Shown here: in pieces, positions 52,239 through 59,815 of the stretch
How the letters are laid out: every line of letters starts with the position of its first letter
How positions within the stretch are numbered: position 1 is the first letter of the stretch
Assembly: GCA_964427855.1 (NCBI GenBank)
Contig: CAYRVH010000005.1
Location: 17,151-81,150 of the forward strand
Direction of reading: 5' to 3'
DNA: 64,000 nucleotides
Origin: JAUPKT01 sp964427855
Lineage (GTDB): Bacteria > Desulfobacterota > Desulfomonilia > Desulfomonilales > Desulfomonilaceae
The notes under the pieces: model-generated
What the model saw: only the letters and a program-made list of their open reading frames with translations
The model's database searches: none
What the model was told of the DNA's origin: nothing
Program-made: the position numbers and the translations under genes

Positions 52239-52826
52239 GTGTTCGAACCCTATGAACATATCTACGCCCTTGCAAAACCTTTTCTGGACACCCGGGATAA
52301 CGAGCTCCACACCCGTATAGCTTTTGGCTTTGCCAAGCGTCTTTTGGCGTCTGAGGGCGGCGAACAAGCAGTCGTGCTCCCCGCCGTACTCCTGCACGAT
52401 GTAGGCTGGAAAAGCCTTCCTGAAGAGCTTCATCTCAAGGCATTCGGACCAGGGAAGAGCGACAAAAGCATCAATCGCGTCCATGAAGTCGAAGGGGCAA
52501 AGATTGCCCGCCAGATACTGGAGCAGGTTGCATACGACGCCCAGCTCACCGAGGAGATCGTATCGATTATCGCAGGACATGACTCTCGATTAGAGCCCCT
52601 TTCACTCAACGATGCCATCGTCAAGGACTCTGATAAATTGTGGCGCTTTTCTAAAGAGGCATTGGAGGTGGATCCTAAGCGCTTTTCCATCCCCCCGGAT
52701 GTCCATACCAAATGGCTTGGCTTGCAAATAGAAAAATGGTTTTTGACAAGGACCGGCAAGTCGCTGGCGTATGAGGAATATCGCGAAAGGGCTATCTTCT
52801 ATGGCGTCCTAGACAAACACGTATGA
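52239..52826 (+). CDS. HD-domain phosphohydrolase-like protein
   Basis: This 195-residue protein has the full HD signature: H in ELHTRIAFGFA, HD in VLLHDVGWKSL, a further H in INRVHEVEGAK, H in IAGHDSRLEPL and D in VKDSDKLWRFS. HD proteins are metal phosphohydrolases, often on phosphoesters. It starts at GTG 52239 with GAGG before it. In this run it could act on the phosphoester made by the phosphotransferase, which is inference from position. A degenerate family B repeat starts right after its stop codon. Confidence 0.75.
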   Translation: MFEPYEHIYALAKPFLDTRDNELHTRIAFGFAKRLLASEGGEQAVVLPAVLLHDVGWKSLPEELHLKAFGPGKSDKSINRVHEVEGAKIARQILEQVAYDAQLTEEIVSIIAGHDSRLEPLSLNDAIVKDSDKLWRFSKEALEVDPKRFSIPPDVHTKWLGLQIEKWFLTRTGKSLAYEEYRERAIFYGVLDKHV

Positions 52827-52987
52827 CTGTTCTCAAGAAGAAGCACGAAGCTCGTGATTATTCACATTGTCATTGCCGAGAGAGAGGAATCTCAAAAGAC
52901 CACCGTACTGCTTACTTTAACGAGAGAAATAAAAGAATCAACCAGGGACCGAATTCGTGATTGATTTCGAGAACTGCCAATAATGGC
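52825..52987 (+). mobile_element. MITE-like repeat, family B copy 5 (degenerate)
   Basis: It begins TGTTCTCAAGAAGAAGC, carries CACATTGTCATTGCCG (shared with the copy at 61741), has a private middle, and ends AATTCGTGATTGATTTCGAGAAC. The ends match family B; the centre has diverged. Its right end stops 16 bp before the AOR start codon, so it may carry or displace that gene's promoter. It is less conserved than the other four copies. Confidence 0.55.
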
Positions 52988-53002
52988 TGTCGGGGGTATC
53001 GC

Positions 53003-54856
53003 ATGTCCACGTCAACGGGCAGATTATTGCGGGTGGATTTATCGTCTCGCCGCGTCGCAGCTGAAGAAATTCCGTTGCCGCTGCAGAGGATGTTCATCGG
53101 AGGCAGGGGCTTCGGAATTGCCTATTTGTTTCGTGAACTCAGTTCCCGCGTCGAACCGCTTTCGGCCGACAACAAGTTGATCTTCGTCACCGGCGCATTG
53201 GGAGGCTCAAGCGCCATAGGCTTTGGCCGGTGGATCGTCATGACCAAGAGTCCCCTCACCGGCGCCCTGGCTCGAGCCGTGTGCGGTGGAAATCTGGCCG
53301 CGTACATTAAATTTGCAGGCTTCGATATGATGATAATCCAAGGGGCGTCAGACGTCCCTGTGTATCTCGTCGTCAAAGAGAACGGCGTCGTGGAGATCGC
53401 AGACGCTGACGAGTTGTGGGGCCTTGACACGCAGCAGACGCAGGACGCCCTCTCCTTGATCCATGGCCGTGTACAAACGGCCTGCATCGGCCCTGCTGGT
53501 GAAAACCTCGTCCGCTACGCCACCATCACTCATGGCACACGTACAGCCTCCAGATGCGGCGTTGGCGCGGTCATGGGGTCAAAAAAACTCAAGGCGGTCG
53601 CATTCCAAGTCAAGGCAAAGCGGCTCACGCCTTATGACCCTGAACGGTTTCGTGAACGAGTCGCCCACCACCGAGATATATTGAAACATCACAAGCGTGT
53701 GGTGAAGATGCACACCTTCGGTACCACGTTTCTCGCAGAAATGACCAAAGAAATGGGCGTGCTTCCCGTAATGAATTTTCAGGCCGGGGACATGGAGAGC
53801 ATCGAAGGTATCTTTACTAATGCCTACGCGGCGATGCGTATTGGCACCCATGGCTGCTTCAACTGCATTACGCGATGTGGACAGGTCCATGAAGTGAAAG
53901 AAGGCCCCCTCAAAGGGGCCAAAAGCGAAGGGCCAGAATACGAAACCATATGGGCGTTCGGCTCGCAGGTGGGAAACACATCAGCAGCAGTCACCGTGGC
54001 CGCTGACCATTTGTGCGACCGGCTTGGCCTCGACACCATAAGCACTGGAAATACAATCGGTTTTGCCATGGAATTGTACCAGCGGGGCATTCTCACAAAA
54101 CAGGATTGCGACGGCCTCGAACTGACGTGGGGCAACCATGAGGCCATCTTAGGACTTATTAAGAAGATTGCTTCGAGAGAGGGCGTCGGCAAGATACTGG
54201 CGGAGGGAACCATGCGAGCTGCCGACTATATTGGAAAGGGGGCCGAGGACTACGCCATACACGTGAAAGGCCTCGAATTGCCCGCCTACGAACCACGGGC
54301 CGCCAAGATTCATGGCCTCAGCATGGCCACGTCCAACATTGGGGCAAGCCACATGTACGGCTACGCGAGGCAGGAGATATCGGGAAAGCCTGACCCTAGA
54401 CCAGTTGATAGATTCGCGGATCAAGGCAACGGCGACATCGCCGCATACAACCAAATAGACAAGGCCGCTGAAGAAACCGCGATTTTGTGCAATTTTGCGG
54501 ATTCAGGAATGACGCGTCGGCTTTTGGGCGAACTCCTAAGCTATGGGGCGGGACGCTCTGAGCTGCTTGACGAAAACAATCTCAGAAAAGTAGGCGAAAG
54601 AATTGTGTGCCTTGAACGCTGCTTCAATGTCAGAGAAGGGTTTTCCCGAAAGGACGACATGCTTCCGAAACGCATGCGATACACCCCGTTGGAAAAAGCA
54701 GGTCCGGCGACAGGCGAAATGGTGCGGAATCTCGACGCGCTGCTTGACGAATACTATGATGCCCTGGGCTACACGAGCGAGGGAGTGCCGACCCCGGAAA
54801 AGATCAGCGATCTGGGACTTGAGGAGCTCGTGAAAGACAACCTTCGCGGCGAGTAA
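53003..54856 (+). CDS. aldehyde ferredoxin oxidoreductase (tungsten-type AOR family)
   Basis: Oxidises an aldehyde to the acid, reducing ferredoxin. The 617-residue product from ATG 53003 has the AOR N domain (LRVDLSSRR, MFIGGRGFGIAYL, FGRWIVMTKSPLTGALARA) and the [4Fe-4S] ligands Cys285, Cys288 and Cys292 (HGCFNCITRCG) with a fourth at Cys496 (ILCNFADSG), matching the numbering of P. furiosus AOR (288, 291, 295, 494). GVGAVMGSKKLKA is also seen. The long N-terminal ATG at 52961 is rejected. AOR needs a pterin cofactor, for which mogA at 3.4 kb is one maturation gene. The aldehyde is not known. Confidence 0.92.
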   Translation: MSTSTGRLLRVDLSSRRVAAEEIPLPLQRMFIGGRGFGIAYLFRELSSRVEPLSADNKLIFVTGALGGSSAIGFGRWIVMTKSPLTGALARAVCGGNLAAYIKFAGFDMMIIQGASDVPVYLVVKENGVVEIADADELWGLDTQQTQDALSLIHGRVQTACIGPAGENLVRYATITHGTRTASRCGVGAVMGSKKLKAVAFQVKAKRLTPYDPERFRERVAHHRDILKHHKRVVKMHTFGTTFLAEMTKEMGVLPVMNFQAGDMESIEGIFTNAYAAMRIGTHGCFNCITRCGQVHEVKEGPLKGAKSEGPEYETIWAFGSQVGNTSAAVTVAADHLCDRLGLDTISTGNTIGFAMELYQRGILTKQDCDGLELTWGNHEAILGLIKKIASREGVGKILAEGTMRAADYIGKGAEDYAIHVKGLELPAYEPRAAKIHGLSMATSNIGASHMYGYARQEISGKPDPRPVDRFADQGNGDIAAYNQIDKAAEETAILCNFADSGMTRRLLGELLSYGAGRSELLDENNLRKVGERIVCLERCFNVREGFSRKDDMLPKRMRYTPLEKAGPATGEMVRNLDALLDEYYDALGYTSEGVPTPEKISDLGLEELVKDNLRGE

Positions 54857-54894
54857 GATGAAGCAATTCAAAAGGTAATTTAGAGAAGGACTCT

Positions 54895-56169
54895 ATGACC
54901 GCCAAGATCATTTTGATAGGCACCCTTGACACAAAGGGTGTGGAGATTGCCTATCTGAAAGATTTCATAGAAAAACGGAACTTCTCCGCTTTGGTCATCG
55001 ACGTAGGGGTGTTTCCGCCCCAGGGACTGGAACCAGATATTTCCCATGAGATCGTTGCCGAAGCCGCAGGAACGACCATGGAAGAAATCCTTGGGACGAA
55101 ACATCGCAAGAGCGCCATCGACGCCCTCGCGCGGGGCGGCGCGTGCGTGCTTGAGGACCTTTATCGCAAAGGGGAGGTCTCTGGGGCGCTTGCAGTCGGC
55201 GGAGGCACGGGGACGCACATTGCGGCGGCCATGATGCGCGTCCTTCCTATAGGTCTGCCGAAGGTGATCATATCCACAGTCGTTTCGAGGGATGTGAGTC
55301 CCATCGTGCGGTACAAGGATTTCACGCTCATCCATGCAGTCGCGGACATCGCCGGCCTCAATTTCATGACCCGTAAGATATTGGCCGACGGGGCCCTCGC
55401 TATTATGGCCATGGTGAACAACGCAATCCAGTCTAAGGGCGGCCGCAAGGTGATAGCACTCACGTCGTACGGCCCGCTGAATCAGTGCGCTGAATCCACC
55501 ACCAAGGAACTGAAAAGATTGGGGTACGAGGTGGTTCCATTCCATGCCGTCGGGTCTGGGACCATGGCGATGGAGGACCTCGTCGGGCAAGGCGTCATTG
55601 ACGGCGTCCTCGATTTGTCTCTCCATGAGTTGGTTGACGCGCTCTACGACGGGTACTGCAAAGATATCGGGGACGAAAGATACGAAACCCCAGGCAAAAA
55701 GGGGCTTCCCCATGTGATTTTGCCAGGAGGCCTCGACATGATCGCATTTGAATGCGAGTCCATAGAAGGGGTACCTGAACCTCTCCGAGCAAGAAAATTT
55801 CTTGCGCACGACTTTCGATCGTTTGTGCGCACCACTGAGGAAGACATGCGCCGCATTGCAGATATGCTGGCCGACAAGCTCAATCGGTCGCCTCGACCTG
55901 CCACGGTGATCATTCCCCTGCAGGGATGGTCCAAGGCTGACGGCCCGGGCGCCCCTTTTTATGATCCTGCTGTGAATAAGGTCTTTACAGAACACCTTAA
56001 AAAGTCGGCGAATAACAATGTCTTCATCAAAGAGATTAATGCGCACATAAACGACCCTGAATGCGCCGCGTATGTTGTCGCTGAACTGGACAACCTTCTG
56101 CGAATAGGCTCTCCAACTCAAGAGGGTTACAACCGTTCTCAAAAGAAATCGTGGAATGGCCATACGTAA
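54895..56169 (+). CDS. Tm-1-like ATP-binding domain protein (UPF0261)
   Basis: This 424-residue protein has the UPF0261/Tm-1 N-terminal domain, IILIGTLDTKGVEIAYLKDF, VIDVGVFPPQGLEPDI, GGGTGTHIAAAMMRVLPIG and ISTVVSRDVSPIV; later it has LTSYGPLNQCAESTTKELK, FHAVGSGTMAMEDLVGQG and VILPGGLDMIAFE. The family is linked to ATP binding but its bacterial function is unclear. The last about 14 codons (NRSQKKSWNGHT and the stop) are derived from a family B repeat, so the original C terminus was probably different. It starts 38 bp after the AOR gene and ends the plus-strand run. Confidence 0.88.
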   Translation: MTAKIILIGTLDTKGVEIAYLKDFIEKRNFSALVIDVGVFPPQGLEPDISHEIVAEAAGTTMEEILGTKHRKSAIDALARGGACVLEDLYRKGEVSGALAVGGGTGTHIAAAMMRVLPIGLPKVIISTVVSRDVSPIVRYKDFTLIHAVADIAGLNFMTRKILADGALAIMAMVNNAIQSKGGRKVIALTSYGPLNQCAESTTKELKRLGYEVVPFHAVGSGTMAMEDLVGQGVIDGVLDLSLHELVDALYDGYCKDIGDERYETPGKKGLPHVILPGGLDMIAFECESIEGVPEPLRARKFLAHDFRSFVRTTEEDMRRIADMLADKLNRSPRPATVIIPLQGWSKADGPGAPFYDPAVNKVFTEHLKKSANNNVFIKEINAHINDPECAAYVVAELDNLLRIGSPTQEGYNRSQKKSWNGHT

Positions 56170-56285
56170 GATTGTCAGTCCCTTGAAAATGGGAATCCAA
56201 GAAACTCCTTGTGGATCCCCACTTTCGTGAGGATGACGTAACGAGAGCACACGCGCCCAATTCGTGATTAGTTTCGAAAATTACT
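56128..56285 (+). mobile_element. MITE-like repeat, family B copy 3, overlapping the UPF0261 gene end
   Basis: AACCGTTCTCAAAAGAAATCG at the left, GAAAATGGGAATCCAAGAAA in the core, and CGTGATTAGTTTCGAAAATTAC at the right give a full copy. The first about 40 bp overlap the coding end of the UPF0261 gene and provide its stop codon. The core is nearly identical to that at 1279, so the insertion is likely recent. Confidence 0.8.
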
Positions 56286-56410
56286 ATATAAAGTAAGCAG
56301 TCGTTCAGGGCTCTGTTGTTTGTACGCATATCACCGTCAGACTACAGCCATTTGTACAAACCTATTCACATTCAAGACGCGGAATCCCAAACTGATGGGC
56401 GCCAACGGGA

Positions 56411-57595
56411 TCACAGCGCTTGGATATTGTCGTCGAAGCGTGTGACCTTTTCGAGGCCGTCAGCAGTCATTATGAAGGTGTTTTCTATGCCGGCAAGCCC
56501 TTTTTTGGGAAAGATAAACTTTGGCTCGAGAGCAATAACCATGCCTTCTTCAAGCACATGAGGAGATTTCTTGCCAACGATAGGCAATTCATCGAGCTCC
56601 AGTCCCACGCCATGCCCCACAAACGGCACTGGGACTGGGTACCCCAAAAAACCCTCCAAGCGACCGGCATCCCGAGCCATGGCGACCGCAATATTGTAAA
56701 GGTCTTCAGCGCGTGCGCCGACGCGGCTTTCTTGAACGATCGCATCCTGAATGGCCAAAGCCAGACTGTGCACTGAGTGGAACTCCGGGGCTGGTTCGCC
56801 GAGAAAGAACGTCCTCGCCTGGTCAACAAGATATCCTTCACACACGCCGACGTAATCAATTTGAATCGGTTCGCCTTTTTGTATTATTTTCTTGCCCGCG
56901 CCTTGGGGAAACAGGGCGTGCGGTCCAGGGCCGCCCGTAGGTCCTACAGAGCAGCTCGGAACGGCAAGATTCGGGCCAGACATGATGTGCCCGTAGAATA
57001 CCTCCTGATTGAACGCCCGAACCCTGACCAAACCCTGATGACCATGCTTCCGATAATGGGCTTCCAAAATCCCGGAGAATTCAATCTCTGAGAGTCCCTC
57101 CCTCAAATAGTTTTTTACCGACCCGAATAGCTCGTCGTTCATGCGGGCTGCCTGTTCGATCAAGTGGATTTCGTATGCCGACTTCGTCATTCTCGTCTCG
57201 CGGATGATTCGAGAGGCGTCCACAAAGGTCGTCTGGGGAAAAAGCTCTTCGTACGCCCGGAAATTGTTGACCGGCAGGACGTCCAATTCGAGACCGATTG
57301 TTCGAGGGTCGCCATGACAACGGGAGCGTATCTCGTCTCTGATGCGATTCAAGCTGGCAGCAGGGATAATAGCGCTGAGGGGTGAATCCTCGTAGGCTCG
57401 TTCGATGCTTCTCCGGACCATGAGCGCCGGTTCGCCGTTCAGCGGAATCAAAAGATGGGCATCTTGACCGGTCCCACTGAAATAGAAAAGATCCGTCCTC
57501 TGCACCATGAGGCAGGCTTCTATCTTTTTTTGCTCCATGCGCTTCTTGAGGTTCTGGATGCGGTTTTCTATCTCCACAAGAGGAGTTGAAGGCAT
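56411..57595 (-). CDS. M24-family metallopeptidase/creatinase-like protein
   Basis: A 394-residue protein of the pita-bread fold shared by Xaa-Pro peptidases and creatinases. The metal ligands are present: Asp in IQIDYVG, Asp in LVDQARTFF, His in VGHGVGLELDELP, Glu in ALEPKFIFP and Glu in IENTF. The N-terminal domain (about 1-150) contains CLMVQRTDLFYFSGTGQ. It starts at ATG 57595 with AAGGAG 6 nt upstream. Transcribed from the LsrF-like gene through the ADH gene, it may belong to a three-gene operon. Whether it is a peptidase or a small-amidine hydrolase cannot be decided. Confidence 0.82.
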   Translation of the reverse strand: MPSTPLVEIENRIQNLKKRMEQKKIEACLMVQRTDLFYFSGTGQDAHLLIPLNGEPALMVRRSIERAYEDSPLSAIIPAASLNRIRDEIRSRCHGDPRTIGLELDVLPVNNFRAYEELFPQTTFVDASRIIRETRMTKSAYEIHLIEQAARMNDELFGSVKNYLREGLSEIEFSGILEAHYRKHGHQGLVRVRAFNQEVFYGHIMSGPNLAVPSCSVGPTGGPGPHALFPQGAGKKIIQKGEPIQIDYVGVCEGYLVDQARTFFLGEPAPEFHSVHSLALAIQDAIVQESRVGARAEDLYNIAVAMARDAGRLEGFLGYPVPVPFVGHGVGLELDELPIVGKKSPHVLEEGMVIALEPKFIFPKKGLAGIENTFIMTADGLEKVTRFDDNIQAL

Positions 57596-57634
57596 CAAGC
57601 TCTCCTTACTGGGGGATCGTCCGGCGCAGCCGCG

Positions 57635-58663
57635 TCATCTCTGCGGTTCGATAATCACTTTCATGGATTCGGCGCCAGCCTCCGCCACCAAGCGAAATCC
57701 TTCCTGAGTAGCCTCGAGGGGAAGGCGATGAGTCACCAGAGGCGACACGTCGATCACCCCTGAGTCGATGAGTTCTATGGCAGCAAGAATGTCTTGCGGA
57801 CTCCCTGCGTATGAAGACGTGATGGTCACTTCCTTTCGCCACAACTCGTTGAAGGGCATGGGCGGCATGGCGCCGGGGTCAGTGGGCGCAAAAAAAAGGA
57901 TGGCGCCTCCCCGATCGACGCATTGAAATGCGAGCCGTATGGCTGCTTCGGCGCCTGTACTCACAATGACCAGCTGAAACAGCCGGTTGTCATTGCGGGC
58001 CTTGAGTGCCTGTGCAACCTGTTCTGCGGCCAAAAGAGCGACATCAGCGCCGCATTCCACTGCCCGTCGGAGGCGTCCTTCATTCACGTCAACCACCGCA
58101 ACTCTCGAGGCGCCAACGGCTCGCGCCAGCATCAGATGAAGCATGCCGGCGATGCCGCATCCGATAATGAGTGTGCGACGGGCCGGCTTCCACCCCGCAA
58201 GCCTTTGGCCTCGATACACGCAGGCAAGGGGCTCTATAAATACTGCCTGCTCGTACGTCATTGTGTCCGGAAGCGCGTACAGGCCATTTCGAACATTGAT
58301 TTCCGGTACTCGCAGATACTCCGCGAATCCGCCCGGATAAAAATTGGTGGAGGCGAGGGTGTCGCAGCAAGACTCATGACCATCGAGGCAAAAGCGGCAC
58401 ATGTTGCACGGAACGTGATGCGAAACGAACACGCGATCTCCGACATGCCAACCCGTTACTTCTGAGCCTATTTTGGCTATCTCGCCGGCTATTTCATGGC
58501 CAAGCACAAGGGGAGCTTTCGCCCGGCGATACCACTCCAACACGTCGCTGCCGCAAATGCCGCTGGCCCATACCTTCACCAAAATTTCCCGAGTGCCTAT
58601 TTCCGGAACGGGCATGTCCTCGATCCGCACGTCCCTGTTGTGGTAGTACATCGCAACCCGCAT
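57635..58663 (-). CDS. zinc-dependent alcohol dehydrogenase (MDR family)
   Basis: This 342-residue enzyme oxidises a secondary alcohol with NAD(P). It has the catalytic zinc Cys in SGICGSDV, His-Glu in LGHEIAGE, the structural zinc cysteines in CNMCRFCLDGHESCC, and the Rossmann motif LIIGCGIAGMLHLMLARAVG. The length and pattern fit sorbitol- or threonine-dehydrogenase-type members. Start ATG 58663 keeps GAGGAG 9 nt upstream; a start 9 bases earlier would leave no spacing. It follows the LsrF-like gene by 79 bp and precedes the M24 gene by 39 bp, all on the minus strand. Confidence 0.9.
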   Translation of the reverse strand: MRVAMYYHNRDVRIEDMPVPEIGTREILVKVWASGICGSDVLEWYRRAKAPLVLGHEIAGEIAKIGSEVTGWHVGDRVFVSHHVPCNMCRFCLDGHESCCDTLASTNFYPGGFAEYLRVPEINVRNGLYALPDTMTYEQAVFIEPLACVYRGQRLAGWKPARRTLIIGCGIAGMLHLMLARAVGASRVAVVDVNEGRLRRAVECGADVALLAAEQVAQALKARNDNRLFQLVIVSTGAEAAIRLAFQCVDRGGAILFFAPTDPGAMPPMPFNELWRKEVTITSSYAGSPQDILAAIELIDSGVIDVSPLVTHRLPLEATQEGFRLVAEAGAESMKVIIEPQR

Positions 58664-58742
58664 CCGCGCCATCTCCTCTGTCTCTTTAGAGATCGTCTCA
58701 CCTTTTCTCGTGATACCCCGATGTTGCGGCACAAGAAATTCC

Positions 58743-59663
58743 TCACTTCCCCTTTCGGATACTCTTCTTGTTCCCTTTTGCAGGCGCCGCGGATTTTTTT
58801 TCGTCTCGATAAATCTTCAGGGCTGTTTCCGGCTTCTCGTTGTAGTGGACGACGGCCCTGACCGCCTTAATCATTCCCACGGGCGAGTCGGACTGAAAGA
58901 TGTTCCTCCCCATGTCAACGCCTACAGCGCCCTCCGTAACCGCCTTATAAGCCATAGTGAGTGCCTCGAGTTCCGGAATTTTCTTCCCTCCCGCCATGAC
59001 AATCGGCACGGGGCATGTTCCGGTCACCCTGGGGAAATCCTCGCAATAATAAGTCTTCACAAAATTGGCCCCCATTTCCGCTGCCATCCTGGATGCCAGC
59101 GCTAAATATCGGGCGTCTCGCACCATGTCTCTCCCTACCGCGGTGACCGCCAGTACAGGGATGCCCGCCTCGTAGCCTGCGTCAATGAGGTCGGAGAACG
59201 CCGCCAGGGTTTGATGCTCATGCGGCGCTCCTACATATATTGACATGGCCATGCCTGCCACGTTGAGTCGGATGCAATCTTCGACGGAGACGTTCCACGT
59301 CTCGTTGGATAACTCCGAAAGGATGCTGTTGCCTCCTGATACACGTAACACAATGGGGACTTGGCTGCCAGGCGGCACCGACGACCTCAGAATCCCCCTG
59401 GTGAGCATGAGGCAATCCGCATACGGAATGAGCGGCGCAAGCGTCGTTTCCATAACTTCGAGTCCCGAGGTGGGGCCCTGGAAGTAGCCGTGGTCAACGG
59501 CAAGCATCACAGTCCGGCCGGTATCCGGCTTGATTATCCTCGACAGACGGTTTTTCATACCCCAATCCAGGTGTGCACAGCCCTTGAGGTGAAATTGAAC
59601 TCCTCCTGGCTGTATCGGAGCGTTCACTTCTCGAGCCTCTGTCAGTCCTTCTACATCTGCCAT
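58743..59663 (-). CDS. lsrF: LsrF-like 3-hydroxy-5-phosphonooxypentane-2,4-dione thiolase
   Basis: LsrF transfers an acetyl unit from a phosphorylated AI-2 product to CoA. The 306-residue protein has the LsrF/aldolase-class landmarks LKGCAHLDWGMKNRLSRI, VMLAVDHGYFQGPTSGLE, CLMLTRGILRSSVPPGSQ, a likely Schiff-base Lys in FVKTYYCEDF, and VDMGRNIFQSDSPVGMIKAV, closely following E. coli LsrF as recalled. Start ATG 59663 has GGGAGG 11 nt away. The usual lsrK, lsrG and transporter genes are absent here, and the neighbours are a dehydrogenase and an M24 protein, so a role other than AI-2 breakdown is possible. The RBS-distance is long. Confidence 0.85.
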   Translation of the reverse strand: MADVEGLTEAREVNAPIQPGGVQFHLKGCAHLDWGMKNRLSRIIKPDTGRTVMLAVDHGYFQGPTSGLEVMETTLAPLIPYADCLMLTRGILRSSVPPGSQVPIVLRVSGGNSILSELSNETWNVSVEDCIRLNVAGMAMSIYVGAPHEHQTLAAFSDLIDAGYEAGIPVLAVTAVGRDMVRDARYLALASRMAAEMGANFVKTYYCEDFPRVTGTCPVPIVMAGGKKIPELEALTMAYKAVTEGAVGVDMGRNIFQSDSPVGMIKAVRAVVHYNEKPETALKIYRDEKKSAAPAKGNKKSIRKGK

Positions 59664-59815
59664 TTTTTCTTGTACCTCCCCTCCAAGATTTGAACGTACA
59701 AACGTAACAAAGGCGTTATGAGCTGTCAACTGAGGCATTTGGCCGGGATTGACAATAGGATTGGGAATTCTTATGATCGCCGGTGAACGCCGCTGGAACG
59801 AAAGGAGTCAGCCCC

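Noticed and set aside
54880..56250. 456-codon minus-strand open frame
   Set aside because: It is opposite the UPF0261 gene; its composition is His/Arg-rich and shadow-like.
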